64,000 nt of DNA from Hetaerina americana (taxonomy: Eukaryota > Arthropoda > Insecta > Odonata > Calopterygidae): assembly GCA_022747635.1 (NCBI GenBank), contig JAKTNV010000004.1, forward strand, positions 88,042,552-88,106,551. The letters are read 5' to 3'. The notes under the pieces were generated by a model. That model was not told the DNA's origin, ran no database searches, and saw only the letters and a list, made by a program, of their open reading frames with translations. Below are positions 46,352-58,897 of the stretch, one piece after another. Position 1 is the stretch's first letter. Each line of letters begins with the position of its first letter. A program made the position numbers and the translations under genes.

Positions 46352-49300
46352 GTGAGAATCTCTTGCGGGCCGAAGGTTAAATAATATGTGTTAATAGCTC
46401 GCACGGGTTTGAGGCGGGAACCATTTCTGAATATGCTTGAAGGATTACACGATTCTATTCTAACCAAGCTAGTTTGGATAATAAATCCGAAAGGCGATTA
46501 ATGAGCTGTGGAATGGACAGATATTAAATTACATTATTTTCTTTTCTTTAATAGATGTCGAGAATAGTCTCAAATGAATTCATCCTGGTCATTAAATTGC
46601 TTAGGCCAGCGAAAATTCCTGATTTTCAAGCTATTCTTTTGCTGGACTCTTTATTTTACACTTAACACTTATTAGCGCCTATTCTCGTGAGCGTAGAGTC
46701 AGTGGTAATTAAGTTGAAATACTGTATTGTATTCGCAGTCGTTTGCAGTGCCAATTATTTTCATATTTTGAGATTACTAAATGGTTTTATATTTTTTCCC
46801 ATTTCGGAGTAAATGCTGTTGATGTCCATTATGTACCTGGTGAGGAACCATCCCTTCTATAAAACACTTGATTTGCTTGGCCTGGTAGTTACATGTGAAT
46901 TTTATCGCTTTTAATTTCGGGAACTTGAAAAAAGAAGTTCCGCGTTTCTCAAGAAAAATAATTTATAGAAAATAAGATCATTCTTCAATCAATCAATTAG
47001 CTAAAGTTGTCAAGCCATGCACTGTTATAATGAGACGTGGCTATTTTTACTATAAGGTAAGGAATTTTTTCCCAATTTCAAAGAATACATACCGCGACGT
47101 TTCGAATGAACACTACTCGTACGTATAAACTTGTACGCGTATAATTATGATTCCAGAGAATCATTTAATACCAGGAAGCTATATGTAACTCCGATTATCT
47201 GAATAAAATACAGCCATCGTTCGTTTAGCGTCGTTCTGATTAGCACTCATTGGCTTGAGCGAAAAATTATCGTCCTCGTAGCATCCTATTATTTCCTCAA
47301 AGGGCATTGATATGAAATTAGTCATAGTTTGATGAGCTTCACAGGTCAATCATTTAAAGTGAATGCTGGCACTCTGTTTTATTTATAACTTCCAATTTTT
47401 CCTATTCGTCTTCTATTTTATCATTAAATGCGCCACATACAACAGCAGCCGTCTAATTCAAAGTTGTTGCATGTTCTCAAAATTCTCTTCCTTCCTCACC
47501 GGCCTACTCAAAGTGCTCATTTATGTTTTTCCCACCAAAATCCCACTATTTTAATATTTCTTCTGCTCACTTTTTACAACGTATGAACACCCACAATATG
47601 CAGTCTTAGTTTTGTGTGACTCGTTTATGTAGCTCTACAGTTCAGTAAAAATAGTTTTGAAAAAATGAAGGCAGGCTTACCTAGTGGAACAGATAATTCT
47701 TGAAAATGAATAATAAAAATAATCATCTTGAATAAATAGAGCGGTAAGAGTGGGATGATAATAGGCTGTATCGTAATAAAACAGCAAGTATATTAATGTC
47801 TATTATATCAACGATTCCAGCTCTTTCTTTGAACTTAGAAAATAATAAAGAGGCAAATTTTTCATCTACTATAGCTAATGCTGCTGCCTCAAAATGCACT
47901 TAATAATTTGTGTAGTTTGAAAAATATTATTTGTTTAATGGGTTGATTCAAAGTGGTTAAATTATGTATCCCTTGCACCGGTGTAAATAAGGTTATTTAC
48001 ATACCTATTCCTTTTGAAGATAATTGTAATAATAAGTCATGCAAAAATTCATTTTAAAAGTTTAATTTGGAACGCGCGGTGATTTTCTATTCCTATAAAT
48101 TGCGAGCTTATGCGATACATGGAACATATATCTGTCGCTTGCGTGTTAAAAAACTCGTGCATATGGTATGCTCTCGAAATTTTCAAATTTACATGACTCA
48201 AAGGTTATCGGGAACTTATCCCTCGTGAAAAACGAAGTATGTTGGAGACTGTTGGTGAAAATATATCCCAAACTAAAAGTTTTAAAAACTAGGACATTTT
48301 TTTATAGCACAGTCTAAATTCACTAAAATCTAGGTTCAACATGCCATTTGTAATGCATTATAGTGTAAATATTTAGAAGCCATTTCCTATACAAATACTT
48401 TATACCCTGGCTACTGAATTAATTGTGGTTTTTATATGCTTATATTTCAATAGCAAATATTTTCTCCCATCCTCTAGCAACTTCCAAAATTTCTTCACAT
48501 TAATTCACTTTAATGGCATGGGAGGTTAATTGATTCATTGGGTGTAAAAAAATACGCTCAGTAAATTCAAATGGAGGACCATATAGAAGTAATGACGCAT
48601 AGGTGTTAAAAAGTGAATACGATGGACTTACTGGGTTGCGGTTGTTGCGGATAAGAATAAGTGTGGAGCTGACTCTCTGTGATCCGGGTATTTGGAGAAT
48701 GATAAGGGGTGTAGAAAGTTGAAAAGAGCTGAGCCGGCATTCCCAAGTTCAAGAGAATGCTGTCGCACCTCGACGGGAGGTATGAGGCACTTCCAAAACT
48801 CCTTTCCTTGCTCTAAAACTCTCCGAGGTCTTTCTATTTCTATAGCACCGTGTTTTCTATGAATAATCCAGCCCTTCGTCGACCTTGCCTTTGCGTTCTC
48901 CTGTGCTGTGCGGAGTGAAAAGGTAGGGAAGTAAGCTGTGCACTGCAGTTAAGTTAAAGAGGAAAACTCTGCTGCTGCGTGTATTTTTTAGCGAAGAAGG
49001 CGTGATGGGTGGGGGATTTAAAGTACGAGGCTGCAGGCGCAAAGGACGTTATACTTAATTATTTCTTCGGGCACCGTTTCGGTGTTATTATTCGGGATCC
49101 TCCTTTCTTCATCTTTTCCCCTAATTTTGCTTTTTTCCGACTTCTTTAATATTCTGCCTTATTTTTTTATTTAGATGGTATTCTTTTTTACTGTCTCGAG
49201 CGTGACCTTCTGTGTGACTCGGATTTGCTTCGGTGAGAGTAGCAGACATTTCTCAAGGAATATTTAGCTTCTATCTTTCCCATTTGCATCTCATAATCGT

Positions 49301-49415
49301 TTAAAAGTTTACTATCTACCCGATAATATTTTGTGTGACATATTTATATTGAATTAATTTATGTCTAGTTTTATTTCTCACAAACATTGCTATATTCATA
49401 GTCATATAGAAGCGT
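46352..49415. other. AT-rich stretch, no gene recognised
   Basis: No domain, repeat family or terminal repeat was recognised in this stretch. Confidence 0.45.
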
Positions 49416-49418
49416 ATA

Positions 49419-49500
49419 GGTGGTCTGAAAGGTTTAAGACCTCAAAAATTTCAGGAAAATGTCTTGTATCTCTGTTAAGTCGGAAACTTTTCAGACCACC
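49419..49500. mobile_element. 82-bp TIR-only mini-element
   Basis: The left end GGTGGTCTGAAAGGTTT and the reverse complement of the right end GGTGGTCTGAAAAGTTT match at 16 of 17 bases. TA precedes the left end (49417-49418); the right flank is CA, a likely decayed TA. Only about 45 bases lie between the arms. It looks like two ends of a TA-targeting transposon joined by a large deletion. The ends differ from those of the other mariners here. Confidence 0.6.
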
Positions 49501-49670
49501 CAAGTAGATCTTCTAGTGCAACTGCAGTTTCAGGTCTCTAAGTGTACCATAATTTATCTACTGCGTATAAGAAAACATTTCTTCTCATATAAATTGATTT
49601 ATTTATGTAAGAACTTTATATTAACCAGGTATTTTAACTTTCACTGTGTAACAATTGACGAATTCAAGCA

Positions 49671-50591
49671 CAGGGTCCGTTCAATAGGTATCCGGACTGG
49701 TTCGCTGTAGCCTCAACGAAGCGGGGGATGGGGGTCCGACTGGTCGGTTCGGTAGAGGGGTCCCTTACCACTCTGACGCACTTTAGTTCAGTCGCCTCCG
49801 GGCATGCCTTGAGACAGGAGGTGGATTTTTGTGACGTGGGATTGTTTGTGGTGTCGTCGCGCCAGCATGCAGCGCACCGTCGAGCAACGCTACGCTGTGA
49901 AGTTTTGCGTTTAACTCGGAAAATCCGTGTCGGAGATCCTTTAACTCATTAATCAGGCTAATGGGGATGATACCTAAAGCCGCACAAGAGTTTTTGAGTG
50001 GTACAAAATGTTAAAGGAAGGGAGCTCGTCGAAGACGGGCACCGCGTCGGACGCCCGACGACCACTCGAACCGATGCTTAGGTGGCCAAAGTGAAAAAGG
50101 TTTTGGACTCTGACAGGCGTTTAACCATCGCCCTTATCGGTGAGGAAACCGGCCTTTCAGTCGGGACCGTCCACACCATTGTAAGAGAGTATTTTGTGGT
50201 GAGGAAAGTGCGCGCGAAGCTAGTGCCGAACATCTTGAACGAGGAAAAAAAACTGTCGCGGGTGGAAATTTAGCTGCTGACGAAATTCGGCGTGGCCACA
50301 TTGCCTCACCCACCTGACTCCACCTGACTTTTTCTTGTTTCCACGAATAAAAAAGGAGCTCAAAGGATATTGGTTCCACTTCATCGAGGCGATCCAAGCG
50401 GCGACGACAAAGGCTCACAACAGAAAACCGGAAACCGACTTCCAGCGGGCTTTTGACGAGTGGTAGACACGCCGAACTAAGTGCATCGATACTGGAAAAA
50501 TGTATTTTGAAGATTATTAAGTAATTATAGTGATAACTGCAATACATTTTGATTTTTGGAACCAGTCCCGATACATATTGAACGGACCCTG
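49671..50591 (+). mobile_element. Internally deleted mariner element
   Basis: The ends are 30-base inverted repeats with two mismatches, starting CAGGGTCCGTTCAATA. The right end is followed by TA (50592-50593); the left flank is CA. At 921 bases it is about 0.35 kb shorter than a full mariner because the catalytic middle is deleted. It is a different family from the other copies by its ends, although its transposase resembles the one at 15 kb. Confidence 0.92.
49867..50519 (+). pseudogene. mariner transposase pseudogene, catalytic core deleted
   Basis: The ATG at 49867 gives MQRTVEQRYAVKFCV, stop, LGKSVSEIL, stop, the first helix-turn-helix. After a frame change, VGRPTTTRTDA and AKVKKVLDSDRRLTIALIGE, then ETGLSVGTVHTIVREYF and AKLVPNILNEEKK, form the second helix-turn-helix. 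The frame then jumps directly to TKFGVATLPHPP and DFFLFPRIKKELKG. The segment with the first and second catalytic Asp is missing and only the third remains. The C-terminus (FDEW, stop, TRRTKCIDTGKMYFEDY) ends at about 50519. At least five stops. Confidence 0.9.
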
Positions 50592-50593
50592 TA

Positions 50594-52280
50594 TTCAATT
50601 GATCACCGACCGCATTCTGCCCATAATTCTCTACTCATACAATTACCATCATTGTCATGCATCCGCAGATTAACACGCCATTTATAACCGTTTAGTACGA
50701 TTTCCTCTTATTCTGCAAAATGATTTTCAAACAATTCAAAATGAATATACCCGCGATATAAGAAGTACGTATTTTGCCAGGCATATTCTCATGAAACAAA
50801 CACAATGTCACAAAGTAGCTCCTTCCATTTCTAAAGTAAAAGATAAATCAAAATCATGTCGATGCACTCCCCAGGACACCTACTTGCCATCCGCTTAAAA
50901 GAAATTCACCTTTAAACCCATACCGTGCAGTAACGCAAATGAGCATAGAGCAGATTATAAATTAGGTCTACATAAATGTTTGCCAAAGGAGCGGCCGCCA
51001 TATTCTCGTCAATATTTAAAAAGACAAAATACTTTCGTACTAAACGTATTATCGTATTACTCATAAAACCGAATGCTCACAAGCTGTCATAGAATTTTGT
51101 TTTATTGAAAAACGACTTGATTAAGCTTCCTAAATATATTTAAAAATTTCTCAAACATAACGTTGACCCTGACCATAAAACCTTCAACGAGCATTTTTTA
51201 CAAAACTATATTCAGTTGCAACCAACTACGTTGTCAAGCTATGAATCCAAAGTTAAGTAATCCCTTCATAAGAATAACTCACCACATACCTAGTCGCAAA
51301 CCAGTCAACTTTCCCTCTTCACAAACTGTCTCTTCCATCCAGACCAAATCATTTCACATAGCTACGACATTTCTGTAATATTTTTCTGTATTGTGATATT
51401 CATCAGAACCGGTCGTGTAAGTCAATTCATGGAAAAACATGAAGTAAAGAACAATTTTTTAATGCCGTATGATATTATTATGCTTATTTGGAACCGATTT
51501 CTTCGTTTCAGTTGACAATGTCCGGTGTTTCTGATCTCTTTCCTCTTCATCCTTTTTAATGAATGGAGCGCAATTCAGACATTCAGCCCAGTTGCGATTC
51601 CAAACTTGTTTATTGCACAGAAGACATCCTATATAACCTATTTTGAAAGTATTCCCTTCAAAGTCAAAAACATAAATTAATGGGAGATTATCTGAATAAC
51701 TTTATCAATTTTACGGTTATATTCTTCATACAAGAGGATCACTTGGACGATTACTAGCAAATCGGTACAGCAAGAAGGATAATGATGCCGGTAACATCGA
51801 CCTTGGTCTCGAAAAAAATCATATCGCCAATATTTCAAATATTTATAATCTTATCAAATCGGGAAATTATTTATCATCATAATTATCTTCGAGGTTTAGA
51901 GTATTTTCATTACCTAGGTATGTATCATTAACGACGGTCGAATTTTCTCAGAGATATCACGATAATTGGTATATCATGTGAAGCGTGATAAAACGTTTTA
52001 AAAGAATGACGATCAACCAGGGACCCCCATTTACGCGCGATATTGTATTTTTTGGTATCCGTTAACGATCCCGAATCTTTAATGGCCTCCAGAGCTCAAT
52101 CCCTGCGGACATTCGCGAAGAGTTTTATCAGTCCCTGCACTGCCTTCCATGAGGAACGGCTCACTTTTCGGGTCTGCCATGCCTTGAGTAATAGGAGAGG
52201 AAAAGAGTTAACCCCGTAATCTCCCCAGGATTGTATGAGAAGTTCGAGCGTTCGCATTTACCCACGTCGGGGAAAAATTG
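50594..52280. other. AT-rich stretch, no gene recognised
   Basis: Nothing recognisable. Confidence 0.45.
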
Positions 52281-52920
52281 AAGAGATTGGGCAATGAAAA
52301 GTTTTCCATGCCTTCGACTCCCACACCCTCCCCCTCTTCCCATCCCCCACCCCCCGATTATTCATTCACTCGCTCGTTTCCCTCGGCCGGCCTTCCCACG
52401 GCCTCCCCGTAATCTCGCCCCTCCGACATCGCCGATCCTCGCCTCCCCCCACACGGCGCCACCCATTCCTAGCCCGCCCACTACCGGAGGGAGGAGAAAG
52501 AAAGAAGGGAGGAGAGGGGATGGGACTCATTCACGGCAAATCCCTTCCTCATAAAGCTCTCACTCCCAACCGGTGCTTCAAGCGCGCAGGTATTAAACGC
52601 CCTCTCTCGTCCTTGCGTAAACTTTCCGCTACTCTTTATCGCTACCGAACCCACTCCACCACCTCTCTTGCCCCCCCCCCCACTACTGGGATATTTCCCA
52701 GGCGAAATACTTCTCCCCTGCGCTTGGATTCTCGTGAATAATACGTTCGTGTGAGAGAGGTCTGGGTGGGCGGGCTATAGCCGTTTGAGTTGGGGGGAAA
52801 GGAGGTGGAGGAATAGGAAGGAAGGGTGAGAGGAAATGGAAGGATAGAGCGATAGGGAGTGGAAGGGGGAATTTAGGAAAAAAGCGTATAATTACGAAAG
52901 CGATCTTTCCCACCACCTAC
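52281..52920. other. Skewed CpG block, C-rich then G-rich
   Basis: The plus strand is C/T-rich from about 52310 to 52690 and then G/A-rich from about 52760 to 52880, so the strand bias flips inside the block. Open frames are low-complexity. No domain. Confidence 0.45.
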
Positions 52921-53925
52921 CACGCCTCCGGCATTTCTCGCCTTAAGAGTTCGTAAGCTAAAGTGAATAAGTGCGCTGAGAAACCCGGCGAGCCAAGCCG
53001 AAGGAGATCGTGGTACCTTAAATTGTGGTGAGGGTTTCCCTGCAAAGGGTCATAGCAGCGGTGGCAGGGAAAAGGAATGAAGTATGTCATTCACGACTGT
53101 CGCCTGCAAATCTTCAAATCTCTCGTTCCTACAACAGACTGAGTGCTTTGCTAGTGCCCATCGAACAGAGAGAATAATCCGAATCCATCGGATTCTCTCG
53201 CGATTCAACCTTTATGCCAAACACCTTAAAGTATGACGGAAGAAAACACAAGAGACAGATACCGATCACACTGTGGAATGCATACTATTGTCACACAGAA
53301 TGAAAAGGTGTACATGTGTCGATATGTGCAATTATGTATTCATACTTGTTTTCAAGTAAATATTTACACTTATGTGGCTGGTGCCCTAGTACTCTTGCCA
53401 AGTGCTCTTGCGGTGATTGTGACACACGACTGAATTGAGATGAATGTTGACATTCAATGGTAGGTCTTTGCTTTTATTCCTAAATGTTTGTGTATAAGCA
53501 TGCATACTTGTATGCCGGGAAAAGTAATTATGTAAATGTAAATATTATATAAATTATTACCGATTATATAAACCTTACCGGTGATTCTCGACATTCACCA
53601 CGAGGTGTTTTTAATTTAAAAATAAATAAAGCTTATTATAAAGAAGTGGAGGATATTGGATAATACTAAATATAAGATCATGGAATTTAATGAAATTCGT
53701 ATTGAATTAGTGGCGCTTCCCGGCGGAGGGTATCCGAGAAGAATGTTAGCCAACACTTTGTTGCGAATTCAGAATTTCACCTGTAAATGTCTGATTTTCA
53801 GGAAATACTATTCACTTTTGGGCATTTGCTAACCTTCTTGGTTCTGACTAGATTCACCAGAAAGTAAAACAAACGACAAAGTACTAGGCATTGTAGGGAT
53901 CGGTATGGCTCTAGGAGAAATTCAA
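52921..53925. other. Unassigned spacer
   Basis: No supported gene. Confidence 0.4.
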
Positions 53926-54180
53926 AAAAGGTATAAGGAGTGGATGAAGGGGATAATGAGAGACGGGATGGTGAAGGTGGTAAAAGAGGGAAGAACAATG
54001 GGAAAGCATGGAGAGGAATTGACTTTTTGGGTGGAAATAAAGGAGTTAGAAGGAACACATAACTAAAGAATGGGTAACATTAGCACGCAGTATGGGGTTT
54101 AAGTATGTTTATGTCGTATTAGTTAGGGCATACGAGTAAAATAGTGTGCAGTATCAGTGTCCTTGCAAAACATACCCTCA
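53926..54180 (+). pseudogene. Possible LINE ORF2 tail
   Basis: The plus frame gives KGIMRDGMVKVVKEGRTMGK, then WVEIKELEGTHN. It resembles the LINE tail block GHIMRGDGMVK-V-EGR-MGKR found at the end of arthropod LINE ORF2, as in the copy at 21.3 kb. Similarity is short and the arginine-rich part is lost, so the call is tentative. Confidence 0.42.
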
Positions 54181-54580
54181 GCTGGTAGACTAGAGCTAAT
54201 AATAATTTTGACATTCAACCAATTTCCAGTCTTTACCATAGCCTATGTATTAGCTTTGTGTTGATACATATTCTATCAATAGTATAAGATAAGATCAGGG
54301 TAGAACCTCTTTCGAGTTTTTAATTGGTTGATAGGACACGTGCTATCGAAGTAAAACTATTAAAGCGGAAAAATAAAAATTAGAATTAGGGAATTTTATA
54401 TGTGGCTTAAAAAGCCAATTTGGGCGTACAATTTATTTTAAAATTGTGGTAATTACTTAGACTAGCTCATATGAAGACGGATGCCAAAGGTTAAATTTTC
54501 AATTTTGATTTCATTTAATTGAGATGTCTCACTTCTCCTATTTGCATGTGTTTTTTTCTGTTTTACGGGTGGTGTTCTAA
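54181..54580. other. Unassigned spacer
   Basis: Nothing recognisable. Confidence 0.4.
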
Positions 54581-54582
54581 CT

Positions 54583-54637
54583 CTCACCGCCACACGCCCT
54601 TGCGGCGAATCACGGGGTATTATGTAGATGTAGATTC
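54583..54637 (+). repeat. Small hairpin repeat, copy 5
   Basis: ACCGCCACACGCCCTTGCGG, then CGGGGTATTATGTAGATGTA. It has the same CACAC arm and identical GGTATTATGTAGATGTAGA tail type as the other copies. Confidence 0.72.
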
Positions 54638-56430
54638 CAAGTGATTCTACCCTTAAAATTCCTAGTAGTTTAATATAGTTAAAAAATAGTTATTAATATA
54701 TTTTAAAAAAGATTAGTGCAGTTGGTTTTATAAATATATGTTTGATGTGTGCTCGTCGCATTTTACTATGGGCACCATCATTTGGTCAAATGATGTCAGA
54801 AATGGTACAATGGGGGTACGTAATTTCGAGTTCAATGAAATTTCATTCGTGTTCAGTCCCTAATAAAAAACATAAAATATGGGTGAGATTATCCGAACGA
54901 CACTTTACTCATCGAGAGAGATAGGAATAAATAAATGCTCCCGGCGAATTCCTCATCTTGATTTTTTTTTCTGGCATGAGTAAAATTCAAAAACGACTGC
55001 ATATTTCATGCTAAACTCATACGGTGCTTGCATTTAAATTTTAGAATACTTTAACATGGCTTTTGGTTTTAATTGACTGAGGAACCTTTGAAAAAATATC
55101 TATTTGAATTTTTACCTTTGATATAAATGCTATATAACATTCAATTTGGAAATAGTAAATACAATGACTTTCGTCTATAACTTCAATTTTAGTCATATAG
55201 GAGTATTTTGAAAGAATTGAATTGAAGCCTCTTTGATGCCAGGCTTTCAATACGTGTATAACCTTGCAAGAACAAATAATTAAATTTAGAATGCCGAATT
55301 TAACTCTTACGAAACCAAATCAAAATTACATTGCTAAGCGAGATCTTTGGTTTTGTAAATAACAGATATTTAAGGCTGTCATAAAAAGAATATATTCAAA
55401 TTTAGTTCTTGCTTATGGGTTTCACTTCGGTTGGTTCTTGATGGTTCACAGATTGACTCGATTGTAGCATTAAAAGATAATTTCATTGTAACGGATGATA
55501 TTCTTGTCTCATCTGTTTTTCAATATTTCTGTTTAATATGAGTATATTAATATAGGTATACGATATACAGGTACTGTACACAAGACATAATATAGAGCGA
55601 AATCATTAAGGGCGTGGTCCTTCGTCGTGAACACTCGGGGAAAGGTACAGTTTTTAAAAATCGTGATACTTAATGAAGTGAGAAAGCTAAGTACGTACTT
55701 GGCATTGCTATAATTATTCACATGAAACCCATTTTTGCCACTGGTAGGTAAAAATGGGAGCTTGTGACAGCTACGCGATTTGCCTGTGGAGACTGAGACA
55801 AGGGACGCTACCACTGCTATTCGGTTTCATTACCTGACCCAACATTGCTACTGCATTTTATACTTGGCGGAACATACTCTATTCTACCGGCATAAAAATT
55901 AGGTCTATTGTGGAAAGAGTTTAGAAAGTTTCATTCACCCATTTGCTCTTTATTTTTAAAATTTAAATTTTTCAAAACTTTTGATTTTTTCAAATTTAAA
56001 TTAAATATTTAAATGGTGATTCCTTTCACAGCTCATAAACGATATCGCGAACTAAATTAAGAAGCAAATGAGCAGACGTTCATTTTTGTTTCATTGTGGC
56101 AGATATAAGTAAGTCACGCTAACTTTCAAAAACTATCTTCATTCGCGCCTCTTTAGATATGTTTCGTCAACTGAAATACTGTCGAGTAATTAAACGTGAT
56201 AGCATTGTGTATGCATAGCAAACATTTATTTCCGAAGGCACGAAATCATGTATCTTCCGTTCAAAGCTGTTATCACGACAAAAAAAATATTTTAAAAGCG
56301 TGTCTAGAACTGAGTTTTTAGTTTGCTCGGGACTTGCAAATCTCTTCACTTCCTAACGGCGGGGAAATGCATTTTTTTGACACGGTTTCCATCGTCAAAT
56401 TTCACTCATGTCGTCTAGTAATTACCTTCA
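54638..56430. other. AT-rich stretch, no gene recognised
   Basis: No domain or repeat was recognised; several short frames on both strands are unsupported. Confidence 0.45.
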
Positions 56431-56900
56431 CCACCCTATGGAGTCCTCCTTCCGGAGTTCCTCCTCTCACGTCTGTGGGAAAGAATCGTGACTTGCGGGT
56501 AGGGAGCAAGTAGGGTGGAGCCAGGTCGCGTCTCACCTCTCTTGGGGGAATCCACCATCTCTCCTTCCCTCAAGCTTATCATCGTGACGAAATTTCGCAC
56601 CTCGTTTGCTCCCCGTCCCCATTTTGCGCACCCCCTGCGATCCAGATGTTCCGCCCTCAGCGAGCCGAGGACGCCCGTCATCTCCCTTTCTCCCTATCAC
56701 TCCCGCAGCTCGCCGTTTACCCCTCAGCTCCATTCCGACGCTCGCTGGAGGAGATTTTTTTTCCATTTCCTCAAATCCCCGTGCACCTCTGCAACCTTCT
56801 CCCACAATCACCCTCCTCCTGCAAAGCCGCACCCCTTCAATCGTTTATCAGGCGCCTGCTTAACTTCCCCATTTCAATCCTGTCTTCAGCCAGTTGTCTT
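56431..56900. other. C-rich CpG block
   Basis: C/T-rich plus strand with many CpG. Overlapping frames of 85-130 codons on both strands translate to low-complexity Pro/Ser/Arg sequence. No domain; possibly a promoter region for the exon candidate at 56.997 kb. Confidence 0.45.
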
Positions 56901-56996
56901 CACATGATAATCCGGTGTCCTTATATTGTGGTGAGGTTAGCGAAGAAACTCGTGACGTATATCCACCTACTTAATTGTCCCTGTTTTATTTTGTAG

Positions 56997-57009
56997 AAGG
57001 CATGGCGCG
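56997..57009 (+). other. Candidate 13-base exon with start codon
   Basis: A pyrimidine-rich acceptor (CTGTTTTATTTTGTAG, ending 56996) is followed by AAGGCATGGCGCG and then the strong donor GTGAGTAA at 57010. The ATG has a favourable context (G at +4). An upstream donor-like GTGAGG lies near 56930. If real it would be a short first coding exon encoding Met-Ala and part of an Arg codon. This rests on splice-site appearance only. Confidence 0.25.
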
Positions 57010-57017
57010 GTGAGTAA

Positions 57018-58750
57018 TTATTTTTCTTCCCGTCCGTATTGCTGTGGCATAACATGGAATATTTATTAGGTTTCCTAGGACTTTGGTGTAACGCATATAG
57101 GCTGTAATGGTCTCTACTTTCATGGTAACCAATTTGAGGGCGAGTGCATTACCGGAATGGGAGAAGGTTTCATTTTATTTTGTGTAAAAATAATCATTCC
57201 CACGTTGAGCTATTTCATGATGCAGGTATTTCGTCCTGCGGTACAGTCACTGTAATCGTAGAGCATAAAGGTATAATCTATGCATGAATAATTGGTCGAT
57301 TGAAATAATGAAATGAGAATTCCCACAGCTATTTTTTACATAAAATGCGTTTATATGGTTACGCTTGATCAAATGATAGAATACGAATGATCATGATGTG
57401 GGATGATTATGGTACATATGCATGTATTAATACGCGATGTACCTAGTAAATCGATATGCAAAGTAACATTTTTAATAATTCAGAATACATTTCTTAAATT
57501 TTCTCGAATTAAAGCCCTCAGCAACTTATTTAAGTTCCAATGTAGATTGTAACCGTACTCTTCGTTGATATGCTCTCTATACCGGTCTTATGGGTGGGGA
57601 TTCGAATGGCATCTCTCAATCACCATCGGTCTGCATGTATACCACCGGCACAAGTCCGTCTGCATCAGTCTCTGTGCGTACCATTCAGTTCTTCGTAGTT
57701 GAGAAATCATTTTCAGTCCAGGGAAAGGGATTGGTCATGCATTGAGTACTCACCAATATTTTGCGTTAAAATAAAGTTTACGCTACAATAATTTACCCTC
57801 TAATCAATGGAAAATGTTCTCTCTGACTGATTTCAATTAAATAAAGCCAAGTGTAAATAAATTCCTTCCTCCTCGCTCTCAGTTAATATCTACTTTTCAT
57901 TTTTCTTGACAGAGTTATCTTAGAATCGTGTATTAGTATTCACCCACGATCTTCCCTTGGAATATTAATTTTCAACCACTTAGACTAATCATTATGTTAA
58001 AAATAAGTGGAATTCCGCATTTCATCAGTGACACCCATAGGCTTTAATCTGTACGATAGGACCTTCCGAGCGGCATAGTCCTATACACAAGTACTTTGTT
58101 TGTATCACACTTACCGTGACCATCATCGTTCTCCCACCTCGGCAATCGCCATTAATAATGAGTTCTTCCTCGATGTCTCAGAAGAAAATTAGTTTCCCCG
58201 AGTGACTTGGAGTAGGTAAACATACTTGTATTGGCTAACTCTACGTTAATGTAGCTAAGGTATTGTCTATTTCGTGAGAAAACCTCTTCAGCTAGAAAAT
58301 ATGTATTGATTAAAGCATAGATATAAAGAAAAATATTTAATTGGTCAATATATGTTATTCCGAACTATTAATTTCTAAAACATGGGAAACAAGAAAGATT
58401 CATAGTCATCAAACGGAAAATTCTTTCAAAGGGGTGATTTAAAATTCTCTGAAAAAATGGATGTATAGAAACTAGGATGAAATATTGACTTGTATCTTCT
58501 TTTAACATATTTAGTGTTACAATGAAGCCTAGAGAGAAAACTAGGTCACTTGTGACCGTCTCTAACCGTCGGGGCCAAACAAAAGTCAGTGTAATTTTTA
58601 TTTGATTTCATACTTCGCATAAAGCGCCATGTCCGCAACTACGTAAAATGCCTTCGCTGCTCTCTCTCTCTCTTTCGAGTGCAGGTTTGCTCAGACATCT
58701 GAAACTGTGCTATGGGAAGATAAATATTGACTTTCTTTCACAAATACGAA
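57018..58750. other. AT-rich stretch, no gene recognised
   Basis: Contains a short (CT)n run near 58660-58675. No gene recognised. Confidence 0.45.
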
Positions 58751-58897
58751 TTTACTAGTACGTGGAATAAAATGAATTTCCGTGCACATAACTTTTATTT
58801 TACTAGTACGTGGAATAAAATGAATTTCCGTGCACATAACTTTTATTTTACTAGTACGTGGAATAAAATGAATTTCCGTGCACATAACTTTTATTTT
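58751..58897. repeat. Three perfect 48-bp tandem repeats
   Basis: The unit starting TTTACTAGTACGTGGAATAA repeats with a 48-base period (ACTAGTACG at 58754, 58802 and 58850) for just over three copies without a visible mismatch. Since 48 is divisible by three, both strands stay open and encode 16-residue repeats. I consider these reading frames incidental. Confidence 0.95.
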
